Below are positions 9,189-17,221 of a stretch of DNA of 64,000 nucleotides, piece after piece. The notes under the pieces are model-generated. The model saw only the letters and a program-made list of their open reading frames with translations, was not told the DNA's origin and did no database searches. The DNA lies in contig DATKND010000101.1 of NCBI GenBank assembly GCA_035541475.1, positions 26,427-90,426 of the forward strand. Direction: 5' to 3'. Source of the stretch: DASUFZ01 sp035541475. GTDB lineage: Bacteria > Myxococcota_A > UBA9160 > SMWR01. A program made the translations under genes and the position numbers. How positions within the stretch are numbered: the stretch's first letter is position 1; each line of letters begins with the position of its first letter.

Positions 9189-12100
9189 GTGCCGGAGACC
9201 GATTCCTACTCCCAGGCTCGGCTTCCGATGCCGCAGCATCGGGAGATCGAGATCGAGCTCGTCCGGCACCTCGTCCGGCAGGCGCCGACCGGCTTCGCAA
9301 CCGGGACCCTGACGGTCGCGGCCGTGCTGCTCGTCTTGTGGCAGGCCGCTCCGAGGATGGCGCTGCTCACCTGGCTCCTCGCGATGGCGCTCCTCACGGC
9401 CCCGGCGTTCGGGATCGTCTGGCGCTGGCGGCGGCTCCGGAACGAGCCGCCGGAGATCTCGACGTGGCGACGGGCGCTCGCCCTCGGCTACGGGCTCGCC
9501 GGCGCGGGCTGGGGCTCGGCCTCGATCCTCCTGTATCCGCACGTGTCGACGTCGTTCCAGCTCTTCCTGCTCTTCGTCCTCGGCGGCTCGGGAGTGGGTG
9601 GAATGATCGCCCTCGCGCCGGTCCGTGAAGCGTTCGTCGCCTATCTGACGGCGATCTACGTGCCGATGATCGCGGTGCTGCTCGCCGACGCGACGTTGCC
9701 GAGTGTCGCGACGGGCCTCCTTCTGTCGATCTTCTGGGTGGCCACGATGCTGCTCGCCTCGGAGTTCCGTGCCCTGCTCGTCCATTCGCTGTCGCTGCGC
9801 TTCGAGAATCTCGAGCTCATCGCGGGCCTGTCGAAGGCAAAGGACGAGGCGGAGGTGGCGAGCCGCTCCAAGACCCTGTTCCTCGCCAACGTGAGCCACG
9901 AGCTGCGCACCCCGCTCACGCTCATCCTCGGGCCGATCCGGCGGATCCTCGGTTCGAGTGCCTTCCGGGAGGATCTGCGGGTCGATCTCGAGACGGCCGA
10001 GCGCAACGCGCAGGCGTTGCTGAAGCACGTGAACGACCTCCTCGAGGTCGCGCGCCTCGACGCCGGTCGGATGGAGCTCGACCGATCGCGCATGGACCTC
10101 GTCGAAGCGGTGCGCCGCACCGCCTCGCTCTTCGAAGTGGTGGCGAGGGAACGCGGTGTCGAGCTCTCGGTCGAGACACCGGAAGCGCTCTCGCTGACGG
10201 CCGATTCCGGGAAGATCGAGCGCGTTCTGCTGAACCTGCTCTCGAACGCGATGAAGTTCGTGCCGGACGGCGGGTGCGTGCGCGTGACACTGCGCGCCCT
10301 TCGCGAACAAATCCTGCTCTCGGTCGACGACAGCGGTCCGGGCGTCCCCGTGGCCTTGCGCGAGGCGATCTTCGAACGGTTTCGCACCGGAGGCGAAGGC
10401 ACTGCGCGCTCGGGCGGAACGGGTCTCGGTCTGGCCATCGTGCGGGAGGTGATCTCGCTGCACGGCGGACGCGTCGAGGTCGGCGAGAGCGTGGAGGGCG
10501 GCGCCCGATTCGAGGTGCGGCTGCCGTACGCGCCGGAAGCTCCCGTGGGAGCGACCGGAGCACGGCCGTCCGACCGGAACGTGCTCGACGAAATCGCACG
10601 GCAGATGGTGAAGGAGCTGCTGCCGAGGAGCGAGCCGATCCCGGCGCTCTATCAGGGCGGGAGCCAGGGGCTGGTGCTCGTGGTCGAGGACCATCCGGAG
10701 ATGAATCGGTTCCTCTGCGATTGCCTGGCGCGCGACTATCGCGTGGCGAGCGCGTTCGACGGCCGTCAGGGGCTCGAGAAGGCGCTCGAGTTGCGGCCGG
10801 ATCTCATCCTCTGCGACGTCATGTTGCCGGTGATGAGCGGCGACGTGCTCGTGCGTGAGCTCAGAACGCATCCCGAGCTCGAGGGCTCTCCGATCCTCGT
10901 GCTGACCGCGAAGGCGGACGAGGAGCTGCGCGTCAGCCTGCTGCGCGAGGGCGCGCAGGACGTCCTGACCAAGCCCTTCGCGGCCGAGGAGCTACAGGCG
11001 CGGGTCGCGAATCTCATCATCCTGAAGCGTACGCTCGACGTGCTCCAGCGCGCGCTCTCGAGCCAGAGTCGCGATCTCGCGAACCTTGCGGACGAGCTCG
11101 CCGCCGCGAACCGCGCCAAGGACGAATTCCTCGCCATCCTGTCGCACGAGCTGAAGACTCCACTGACTCCGATCCTCGGCTGGGCCTCGCTCCTGCAGAC
11201 GGGGAGGCTCGACGCCCAGGCGAGAGTGCGCGGGCTGGAGGCGATCGAGCGCAACGCCCGGCTCCAGGCGCGGATCGTCGAGGATCTTCTCGATGTATCG
11301 CGTGCGATGACGGACAAGCTCCAATTGAACGTCGCGCCGATCGCGCTCGATCCGGTGATTCTGGCGGCGATCGACGCGCTCTCCCCCATGGCCGAAGCCA
11401 GGCGCGTCGCCATCGGGGTCGATATCGACCCGAGCGCGGGCCTGGTGTCGGGCGACGTCGATCGGCTCCAGCAGGTCGTGTGGAATCTCCTCTCCAACGC
11501 GATCAAGTTCACGCCGGAAGGCGGCCGGGTCGAGATCCGGCTCGCGCGTGTCGGCAGGCACCTCGAGCTCGGCGTCCGCGACAACGGCCGCGGTATCCGA
11601 CCCGAGTTGCTCCACCGGCTCTTCGAGCGCTTCTGGCAGGGCGATGGATCCATCACGCGGGCACACGGGGGATTGGGGCTCGGGCTCGCCGTGGTCCGGT
11701 CTCTGGTCGAGCTGCACGGCGGATCGGTGACAGCCGAGAGCGAGGGCGAAGGGCGCGGCGCCACCTTCATCGTGACCTTGCCGGCTCTCTCCGACCTCCA
11801 GGGTCCGATCGCCGCCGAGTCATCGGCGGTGGCGGCCCCGGCGATCTGTCACGGACTGAAGGTGCTGGTGGTCGACGACAACCCCGACACCTGTGAGACC
11901 GTCGCGGCGATCCTCGAGCGTTCGGGAGCGCAGGTGCAGACGTGCGTGTGCGCGAGCCAGGCCCTCACCACCATGGATCGCTGGCTTCCCGACATCCTGG
12001 TGTCCGACATCGCGATGCCGGGAGAGGACGGGTACGCGCTCATCCGCAAGGTGCGAGCCCGCCGGATCGAGGAGGGAGGACGGGTGCCGGCCGTGGCGCT

Positions 12101-12242
12101 GACCGCATACGGGCGCAGCGAGGATCGCGCGAAGGCGCTCCTGGCGGGCTTCCAGATGCACGTCGACAAGCCGGTCCAACCGGGCGACCTCGTCGCGATC
12201 GTCGCGAGCATCGCCGGGCAGCGCGCGATGTTCCTGCATTAG
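9189..12242 (+). CDS. Hybrid sensor histidine kinase with two kinase cores and two receiver domains
   Basis: A 1017-residue multidomain kinase. Residues about 38-200 hold five or six hydrophobic helices with little periplasmic exposure. Then comes a first HisKA (VSHELRTPL, His237) and HATPase (NLLSNAMKF, GGTGLGLAI), a receiver (LVVEDHPE, phospho-acceptor Asp543 in LILCDVMLP), a second HisKA (LSHELKTPL, His653) and HATPase (NLLSNAIKF, GLGLGLAVV), and a final receiver (VVDDNPD, Asp940 in LVSDIAMPG). There is no output domain, so the signal must pass to a separate protein. GTG start at 9189; an A+T-rich TATACACT stretch lies about 35 bases upstream. The gene is monocistronic with no response regulator beside it. 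Confidence 0.92.
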   Translation: MPETDSYSQARLPMPQHREIEIELVRHLVRQAPTGFATGTLTVAAVLLVLWQAAPRMALLTWLLAMALLTAPAFGIVWRWRRLRNEPPEISTWRRALALGYGLAGAGWGSASILLYPHVSTSFQLFLLFVLGGSGVGGMIALAPVREAFVAYLTAIYVPMIAVLLADATLPSVATGLLLSIFWVATMLLASEFRALLVHSLSLRFENLELIAGLSKAKDEAEVASRSKTLFLANVSHELRTPLTLILGPIRRILGSSAFREDLRVDLETAERNAQALLKHVNDLLEVARLDAGRMELDRSRMDLVEAVRRTASLFEVVARERGVELSVETPEALSLTADSGKIERVLLNLLSNAMKFVPDGGCVRVTLRALREQILLSVDDSGPGVPVALREAIFERFRTGGEGTARSGGTGLGLAIVREVISLHGGRVEVGESVEGGARFEVRLPYAPEAPVGATGARPSDRNVLDEIARQMVKELLPRSEPIPALYQGGSQGLVLVVEDHPEMNRFLCDCLARDYRVASAFDGRQGLEKALELRPDLILCDVMLPVMSGDVLVRELRTHPELEGSPILVLTAKADEELRVSLLREGAQDVLTKPFAAEELQARVANLIILKRTLDVLQRALSSQSRDLANLADELAAANRAKDEFLAILSHELKTPLTPILGWASLLQTGRLDAQARVRGLEAIERNARLQARIVEDLLDVSRAMTDKLQLNVAPIALDPVILAAIDALSPMAEARRVAIGVDIDPSAGLVSGDVDRLQQVVWNLLSNAIKFTPEGGRVEIRLARVGRHLELGVRDNGRGIRPELLHRLFERFWQGDGSITRAHGGLGLGLAVVRSLVELHGGSVTAESEGEGRGATFIVTLPALSDLQGPIAAESSAVAAPAICHGLKVLVVDDNPDTCETVAAILERSGAQVQTCVCASQALTTMDRWLPDILVSDIAMPGEDGYALIRKVRARRIEEGGRVPAVALTAYGRSEDRAKALLAGFQMHVDKPVQPGDLVAIVASIAGQRAMFLH

Positions 12243-12269
12243 AGGCTGGACCCAGGACGGGAGGCGATC

Positions 12270-13490
12270 TCAGACGCGCGGCTCGCAGCCCGCGCCGCGT
12301 TTCAGCAGTGGCGCCAGCGCGTGCGACACGTGGCGCGCCAGCCGCTCGCTGCCCTGCTGCGTGAAGCTCACGAGGTCGATGAAGCCGTCCCGGCCGGCGC
12401 CGTCGAGGTCGTCGTCCGGGGCGATCACCTCGGCGCGGTAGGCGGCGCCGAGGAGCGGCAGGAGCCTCGCGTGATTGTAGTTCGCGACCGCGAGCGCGCG
12501 CGCCTCGGGCCACACCGACTCGTGGAAGCGCACGACCGGCTCGGGCGTGGCGCCCGCGACCGCGAGCGCGACGGGCACGAGCGCGACGTCGACGCCGTGC
12601 TCGCGCGCCTCGAGGAGCAGCCTTCGGTAGCGGCGCGCAGCGGGCGAGCGCTTCAGCTGCTCGGGCGGCGGCGTCGCCGCGAGCGCCGCCTGGAGGTGGC
12701 GCGCGTCGGCGCGCTCGCGCAGCGGGCGCTCGAGCGCGGTCAGCCAGCGCGACGCGCGCGCGACGGGGAACGTGGAATGGAGCGAGTCGCCCGGGACGAG
12801 CCCGTCGAAGGCGTCGATGCCCGGGTAGACGACGAGCAGATCGGGCGCGAGCGGATCGACCTCGATCTCGTAGTTCTCGCCGAGGCTCTGCAAGGTGCGG
12901 CCCGGGCGGCCGGCGTTGCGCACCGCGACGCGACGCGCGCACGTGTAGCCGGTGTCGATCTCGCGCTGGAGCTGCTCCGGCCAGGGCTGCTCGCCTTCGT
13001 TCTGGGGCGCGCCGAAGGTGGCGGCGTCGCCGACCACGACGATGCGCCACGCGCCCTCGGGCGGAGCGTCCGCGCGCCGCAGCCCCAGCGAGTCGAGCTC
13101 GACGTCGCGGCCGAACAAGGAGAATCGCTGCGCCGGCGCGAGCGGCGTCTCGCCGCGGAGCAGCTTGCGCTCGCGCTCGTGCTCGTCCCAGAAGCGCTTC
13201 ATCGCCTCGGGATCGCCGCCCGACGCGCTGAACGAGAAGCTCGGCTGCGGCGCGGGTGCGACACGAGCGGGCACGAGCTCGGCGAGGGAGAGCGCGACCA
13301 CGACTCCCGCGACGACCTCCGCCGCGCGCCGAAGCCAGGCGGTCCGGCCGCGCGTGACCACGACGAGGCTCGCGGCGAGGATCCACGCGCCGGCGTGGAA
13401 GGCCGGCGCGGAGCCCGCGAGATGTCCGCGCACGAAGAGCTCCGCGCCACCGATCAGTCCCACGAGCAGCAGCAGGGCGCGGGTCGACAC
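12270..13490 (-). CDS. Membrane SGNH-hydrolase-like protein lacking catalytic Ser and His
   Basis: The GTG at 13490 gives a 406-residue protein with three N-terminal membrane helices (about residues 4-85) and a C-terminal SGNH/GDSL-like fold. The block I motif reads VVVGDAATFG where active relatives have GDS, so the nucleophilic Ser is Ala. The block V segment reads DLVSFTQQGSERLA where the family has D-x-x-H, so the catalytic His is Ser. Other fold landmarks (a NAGRPGRTLQSL block and DLLVVYPGIDAF) remain. Such membrane SGNH-like proteins sit near polysaccharide or lipid modification genes elsewhere; here there is no clear partner. An enzymatically dead binding role, or an altered mechanism, is inferred. 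It is divergent from the sirtuin gene. Confidence 0.6.
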   Translation of the reverse strand: MSTRALLLLVGLIGGAELFVRGHLAGSAPAFHAGAWILAASLVVVTRGRTAWLRRAAEVVAGVVVALSLAELVPARVAPAPQPSFSFSASGGDPEAMKRFWDEHERERKLLRGETPLAPAQRFSLFGRDVELDSLGLRRADAPPEGAWRIVVVGDAATFGAPQNEGEQPWPEQLQREIDTGYTCARRVAVRNAGRPGRTLQSLGENYEIEVDPLAPDLLVVYPGIDAFDGLVPGDSLHSTFPVARASRWLTALERPLRERADARHLQAALAATPPPEQLKRSPAARRYRRLLLEAREHGVDVALVPVALAVAGATPEPVVRFHESVWPEARALAVANYNHARLLPLLGAAYRAEVIAPDDDLDGAGRDGFIDLVSFTQQGSERLARHVSHALAPLLKRGAGCEPRV

Positions 13491-13557
13491 GGGGGCGGAC
13501 CCTAACCGACCGAAGGGCCCTAGCCAGAGGACCCTCGGACCCGGCAGAATGCGAGGC

Positions 13558-14340
13558 ATGGACGTCGAAGAGGATCCGGTCGAGAGCGTGCGCTGCTGGA
13601 TCGACGAGGCCTCGCGCATCGTCGTGTTGACCGGCGCCGGGATCTCGACCGACTCGGGCATCCCCGATTTTCGCGGGCCGCAGGGCCTGTGGACGAAGAA
13701 CCCCGAAGCCGAGAAGATGGCGACGCTCCAGCACTACATGGGCAGCCGCGAGGTGCGAAAGCTCGCCTGGAAGACGCGGCTGGACATGGACGGTCGGAAG
13801 GCCCAGCCGAATGCGGGGCACCGCGCGCTCGTCGAGCTCGAGCGCCGCGGGAAGCTGCTCGCGCTGATCACGCAGAACGTCGACGGCCTGCACGTCGCCG
13901 CCGGGACCTCGCGCGACCGCATCGTCGAGATCCACGGAACCTTGCAGGAGGTCGTCTGCATGTCGTGCGGCGAGCGGGCGCCGATGGAGCGCGCGCTCGC
14001 GCGCGTGCGCGCCGGCGAGGAGGATCCCGCGTGTCGCAGCTGCGACGGGATCCTCAAGTCGGCGACGATCTCGTTCGGGCAGGGCCTGGTGCCGCAGGAT
14101 CTCGCGCGCTGCGAGCGCGTCGCACAGGAGTGTGACCTGCTGCTCGCGGTCGGCTCGACTCTGGCGGTCTACCCCGTTGCGGGCGTGGTGCCGCTCGCGC
14201 GCCAGAGCGGCGCGCGCATCGCGATCGTGAACGGCGGCCCGACGGAGATGGACGATCTCGCGGACGCGATGCTACGCGGATCGATCTCGGAGCTGCTGCC
14301 GCGACTGGTCACCGGCCGCACGGAAGGATGGAGTCACTGA
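13558..14340 (+). CDS. Sir2-family NAD-dependent protein deacylase
   Basis: A 260-residue sirtuin. The NAD-binding motif GAGISTDSGIPDFRG lies at residues 26-40, TQNVDGLH at 105-112, the catalytic His126 in EIHGT, and a zinc site of Cys134, Cys137, Cys159 and Cys162. GSTLAVYP and VNGGPTEMD complete the Rossmann half. It removes acetyl or other acyl groups from lysines in the cytoplasm and makes nicotinamide and O-acyl-ADP-ribose. A start three codons upstream (ATG 13549) is also possible. A TerB-like gene follows after one base, so the two are probably co-transcribed. This is an ordinary stand-alone sirtuin and not one of the long defence-associated SIR2 proteins. Confidence 0.92.
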   Translation: MDVEEDPVESVRCWIDEASRIVVLTGAGISTDSGIPDFRGPQGLWTKNPEAEKMATLQHYMGSREVRKLAWKTRLDMDGRKAQPNAGHRALVELERRGKLLALITQNVDGLHVAAGTSRDRIVEIHGTLQEVVCMSCGERAPMERALARVRAGEEDPACRSCDGILKSATISFGQGLVPQDLARCERVAQECDLLLAVGSTLAVYPVAGVVPLARQSGARIAIVNGGPTEMDDLADAMLRGSISELLPRLVTGRTEGWSH

Positions 14341-14341
14341 C

Positions 14342-14671
14342 ATGCGCCTGATCGATCTCGACCGCGAGGACCGACTGCGGCTGCTCCAGTTCGTGTGCAG
14401 CTTCGCCTGGGCCGATCTCGAGGTGCGGCCGGAGGAGCGCGCCTTCGTGATGCGGCTCGTGCGCCGCCTCGGTCTCGACGAGCGCGAGGAGAAGAAGGTG
14501 GAGGGCTGGCTCGAGGTGCCGCCGCCGATCGAGGCGGTCGACCCGATGGACATCCCGGCCGCGCATCGCAAGACGTTCCTCGCGGCGATCGACGGCGTGA
14601 TCGCGGCGGACGGGGTGGTGCAGCCGGAGGAGCGCGAGAGTCTGCGGTTGCTGGAGCAGTTGCTCCGCTGA
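14342..14671 (+). CDS. TerB-like small helical protein
   Basis: A 109-residue all-helical protein. The pattern FAWADLEVRPEERAFVMRLV and, later, GVIAADGVVQPEERESLRLL repeats the acidic A-D-G/x-E-x2-PEE motif of the tellurite-resistance TerB / DjlA N-terminal family, which binds metal through these acidic residues. The exact role is unknown in most bacteria. The ATG lies one base after the sirtuin TGA, so the two are translationally linked. An unusual hairpin element begins 15 bases after its stop codon. Confidence 0.75.
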   Translation: MRLIDLDREDRLRLLQFVCSFAWADLEVRPEERAFVMRLVRRLGLDEREEKKVEGWLEVPPPIEAVDPMDIPAAHRKTFLAAIDGVIAADGVVQPEERESLRLLEQLLR

Positions 14672-14686
14672 CCGCGCTCGTCGACC

Positions 14687-14750
14687 GGGGACGAAGTCGG
14701 GTCCCCTGCGGCGGCCATCTGTTCCTCCTCGGGGACCCGACTTCGTCCCC
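14687..14750. repeat. Invariant-loop hairpin element, family 2, copy 1
   Basis: A perfect 20-bp inverted repeat (14687-14706 and 14731-14750) encloses a 24-nt loop. Each arm starts GGGGAC and ends GTCCCC. The loop is identical base for base to that of the copy at 33223-33290 in the opposite orientation, although the stem sequences differ. On the plus strand the loop ends CTGTTCCTCCTC, rich in anti-Shine-Dalgarno sequence; on the minus strand it reads GAGGAGGAACAGATGG, a ribosome-binding site plus ATG. It sits between the convergent TerB-like gene and interrupted lipoprotein gene. No T-run follows, so it is not a standard intrinsic terminator. Confidence 0.8.
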
Positions 14751-14760
14751 GATCGATCTG

Positions 14761-14803
14761 GCTCCGCTCGCCTGCGGCTCGCTGCGCGCGCCTTCGGCGC
14801 TTG
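14761..14803 (-). repeat. Dispersed hairpin repeat, family 1, copy C
   Basis: On the minus strand: CAA, stem GCGCC, loop GAA, stem GGCGC, the constant tail GCGCAGCGAG, then CCGCAGGCGAGCGGAG. It begins four bases after the distal stop (14808-14810) of the interrupted lipoprotein gene and directly precedes the family 2 hairpin. Confidence 0.65.
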
Positions 14804-14807
14804 AGGG

Positions 14808-14927
14808 TCAGGGCGCGTAGATGCTCCGGTCGACCTTTCCGCGTTCGACCAGAACGTCGGCGGGCCCGACCTCTGCATTCAGGTCCTCGACGAGCTTCTC
14901 CTCGAGCGCCAGAGTGAAATCCGTCGG
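14808..14927 (-). pseudogene. Coding tail of the lipoprotein gene beyond an in-frame TAG
   Basis: Past the TAG at 14930-14928 the same frame stays open for 39 further codons to a TGA at 14808-14810, reading PTDFTLALEEKLVEDLNAEV then GPADVLVERGKVDRSIYAP. This has the composition of real protein and continues the upstream gene without a frame change. The TAG is therefore probably a recent nonsense mutation or a sequence error, and the original protein would have been about 171 residues. Confidence 0.45.
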
Positions 14928-15323
14928 CTATGCGCGTTCGAGATCCCGGATGATCAGGCGCAACCCGTCGCCATCGAGATGTCGCTCGAGCACCAGGAGG
15001 ATGCGCCCCCGATCCTTGACCGGCGAACGAATCGTGTTTCGGTAGACCGCGATGGGCCGATATTCGTCTTGCTCCCCGGTCGCTGCCCGCTGCATTGCTT
15101 CGAGGTCGAGCGGCGACGATTCCATCTCGAAGGAGCGTGCGACCTGAGCTACCACGGCTTCCGCGCGAGGGGCCGAGTTGCCACGACCCACTGTTGCCTC
15201 GTTCGGTTCGACCGTGATGCTGGCGGAGTACGTGGAGCAGGCGATCCACGAGGTGGTCAGAACTCCGATGGCGAGCCACGCCCCTATGCGTTCGAGCGCG
15301 CGCGATACGAGTTCAGGCTTCAA
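14928..15323 (-). CDS. Small lipoprotein of unknown function, possibly truncated by an in-frame TAG
   Basis: The start is TTG at 15323: an AAGGAG box lies six bases upstream, overlapping the end of the endonuclease V gene, and no better start exists. The 131-residue product has a signal sequence (AWLAIGVLTTSWIAC) with Cys about residue 29 as the likely lipid site; the Trp at -3 is atypical. The mature part is charged and contains AVYRNTIRSPVKDRGRILLV and ERHLDGDGLRLIIRDLERA. I do not recognise the family. The stop is a TAG after which the same frame continues with plausible coding sequence (14808-14927), so the gene may be interrupted. Confidence 0.5.
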   Translation of the reverse strand: MKPELVSRALERIGAWLAIGVLTTSWIACSTYSASITVEPNEATVGRGNSAPRAEAVVAQVARSFEMESSPLDLEAMQRAATGEQDEYRPIAVYRNTIRSPVKDRGRILLVLERHLDGDGLRLIIRDLERA

Positions 15324-15326
15324 CGA

Positions 15327-16004
15327 TCACTCCTTCCGCTTCGCCTCCGCCACCGCGCGGTCCGCGAGGCGCGTCGGCTCGGGCAGGCGGTGGCCGCCGT
15401 CGGAGGCGAGGACGAGCGCCTCGGCGCTCGCGAGGTCGACGAGGTTGCCGATGCTGACGAAGATCGGCTTGCTGCCCTCGCGCGTGCGCAGCACGCTGCC
15501 GATGGTGTCGCCGTTGTGTGTGAGAAGCGCGCGCGCGCCGCGGCGCGCGCCGGGCTCGGCGTGCGTGCCGCACAGCCGGCTCTTCGCGACGCCGACCGTC
15601 GGGATGCCGACGAGCACGCCGAGATGACACGCGATGCCGAAGCGCCGCGGGTGCGCGTAGCCGTGGCCGTCGACGAGCAGCGCGTCGGGCGTGCGGCGCA
15701 GCCTTCGCAGCGCGGCCAGGATCGCCGGCGCTTCCCGGAACGAGAGCAGGCCCGGCACGTACGGGAAGCGCAGCGGGCGCCATGCGGTGCGCGTCTCGAC
15801 GAGCTGCCGCGTCTCGCCGTCCCACAGCACGGCGGCCGCGATGCAGCGCTCGCCGTCGGCGGAGAAGGCGCAGTCGACGCCCGCGAGCCAGCGCGGCTCT
15901 CGTTCGAGCGCGCGGATCGCGACGCGACCCGCGAGGCGCCGCTGCACCGCGATCGCCTCGGCCGGCGAGATCGCGAAGCGGTGCGGCGCGCGCGGGATCT
16001 TCAT
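15327..16004 (-). CDS. nfi: Endonuclease V
   Basis: A 225-residue endonuclease V, which nicks DNA one base 3' of deaminated bases such as hypoxanthine and begins their repair. The catalytic metal-binding residues are all present: Asp44 in GVDCAFS, Glu91 in LLSFREAPA and Asp112 in LLVDGHGYAHPRR, with the wedge motif PYVPG at 81-85. Length matches the family. ATG start at 16004. The lipoprotein gene begins three bases after its TGA and carries its ribosome-binding site inside this gene, so the two are probably co-transcribed. Confidence 0.93.
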   Translation of the reverse strand: MKIPRAPHRFAISPAEAIAVQRRLAGRVAIRALEREPRWLAGVDCAFSADGERCIAAAVLWDGETRQLVETRTAWRPLRFPYVPGLLSFREAPAILAALRRLRRTPDALLVDGHGYAHPRRFGIACHLGVLVGIPTVGVAKSRLCGTHAEPGARRGARALLTHNGDTIGSVLRTREGSKPIFVSIGNLVDLASAEALVLASDGGHRLPEPTRLADRAVAEAKRKE

Positions 16005-16184
16005 TCACTGCCTCAGATCGAATGTCGCTCACCTGCGGCCGTGCGTGAGGTTACTGCGGTGCGACGAGCCGAGGCTTCGGCTGTCGGAAGCGCACGGCCG
16101 GCAGGTGCAGCGACTGTCGGGCGGTGCGCTGGAGCCGACGGCTCCCTCGCCGGACACGCTTGGTTTTCGTTGTAGACTGCGCCC

Positions 16185-16556
16185 ATGACGAACCCCGAGA
16201 AGATCGTCCGCCGCTTCTGCGAGGCCGCGACGCGCCGCGACGCCGCCGAGCTCGCCGGCTTCTTCAGCGAAGACGCCGTCTATCACAACATCCCGATCGA
16301 CCCCGTGCGCGGTCCCGCGGCGATCCGCGCGATGCTCGAATCCTTCATGGGGCCGGCGTCGCACGCGGAGTTCGAGATCAAGGGCATCGCCGCGCACGGA
16401 AACCTCGTGCTCACCGAGCGCGTCGATCGCTTCGTCGTGAACGGCAAGCCGGTCGCGCTGCCCGTGATGGGAGCCTTCGAGGTGCGGGCCGACGGCAAGA
16501 TCACGGCCTGGCGCGACTACTTCGACCTCGCGCAGTTCACCAAGCAGCTCGCGTGA
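16185..16556 (+). CDS. Limonene-1,2-epoxide hydrolase-like / SnoaL-type protein
   Basis: A 123-residue NTF2-like protein. The residues of the limonene-epoxide-hydrolase active site are in place: Tyr33 and Asn35 in AVYHNIP, Arg79 and Asp81 in TERVDRF, and Asp111 in WRDYFD. Enzymes of this group hydrolyse epoxides by direct activation of water, and some act on steroid or polyketide intermediates. The start is ATG at 16185. The next gene overlaps by 4 bases (GTGA). The substrate is not known; given the steroid-type genes nearby, an epoxide from a terpenoid or steroid is a reasonable guess. Confidence 0.78.
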   Translation: MTNPEKIVRRFCEAATRRDAAELAGFFSEDAVYHNIPIDPVRGPAAIRAMLESFMGPASHAEFEIKGIAAHGNLVLTERVDRFVVNGKPVALPVMGAFEVRADGKITAWRDYFDLAQFTKQLA

Positions 16557-17209
16557 GCACGCCGCAAGGTCCGGCGGACGCGCCGCCGCGCGGCGCGATC
16601 GGGCTGGTGCGCCACGGCGAGACCGAGTCGAACGCCGCGCGCATCCTGCAATGGCCCGACACGCCGCTCTCCGCGCGCGGGCTCGAGCAGTCGGAGCGCC
16701 TGGCGCGTCGGCTCGCGCGGCTGCCGATCGGGCGCATCGTCTCGAGCAACTACGCGCGCGCGCGCATGACCGCAGAATGTGTCGCGCGCGCGACCGGCGC
16801 GCCGCTCGAGCTCGATGCGGGCCTGCAGGAGCGGAACTTCGGCGATCTGCGCGGCACGCCCTACGCGCAGCTCGACTGCGATCCCTTCGCGCCGGGCTAC
16901 ACGCCGCCCGGCGGCGAGAGCTGGGAGGATCTGCACGCGCGCGCCGACGCCGTGTGGGAGCGGCTCGCGCATCGGGCGCGCGAGACGCAAGGCCATCTCG
17001 TCGTCGTCACGCACGGTCTCGTCTGTCACTCGCTCGTCTCGCGGCGCTTCGAGCTCGGCGAGGGCGTCCGCGCGCCGGCGGGCTTCGCCAATACGGCGCT
17101 CAGCTGGATCGTGCCCGGACCGCCCTGGCGTGTCGCGCTCGCCAACTGCGTGGCGCACCTGGAAGACGCGAGCGACGCGCGCGAGTCCGGCGCGGCACTT
17201 CGCGCCTGA
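16553..17209 (+). CDS. Histidine phosphatase (phosphoglycerate-mutase-like) family protein
   Basis: A 218-residue protein of the histidine phosphatase superfamily. The phospho-accepting motif is LVRHGETESN (His about residue 20); the second basic cluster is SSNYARARMTAE, followed by ERNFGDLRG and the C-terminal VVTHGLVCHSLV with the second catalytic His. The family includes cofactor-dependent phosphoglycerate mutases, SixA-like and broad-specificity phosphatases; the length and the ERNFG segment fit a CobC/GpmB-like phosphatase. The GTG start overlaps the previous TGA as GTGA, indicating translational coupling with the epoxide-hydrolase-like gene. The substrate is unknown. Confidence 0.85.
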   Translation: MSTPQGPADAPPRGAIGLVRHGETESNAARILQWPDTPLSARGLEQSERLARRLARLPIGRIVSSNYARARMTAECVARATGAPLELDAGLQERNFGDLRGTPYAQLDCDPFAPGYTPPGGESWEDLHARADAVWERLAHRARETQGHLVVVTHGLVCHSLVSRRFELGEGVRAPAGFANTALSWIVPGPPWRVALANCVAHLEDASDARESGAALRA

Positions 17210-17221
17210 CCCGCGCTCGCG

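Noticed and set aside
9105..10871. 588-codon minus-strand open frame under the hybrid kinase
   Set aside because: Antisense to kinase and receiver motifs that are unmistakable; no ribosome-binding site or domain.
13558..14340. Sirtuin as part of a SIR2-type defence system
   Set aside because: Its length, zinc site and deacylase motifs are those of a housekeeping sirtuin, and its partner is a TerB-like gene, not a HerA or Argonaute gene.
14687..14750. Reading the perfect hairpin as an ordinary rho-independent terminator
   Set aside because: The 24-nt loop is too long and no T-run follows either arm; the invariance of the loop between two loci is also unexplained by termination.
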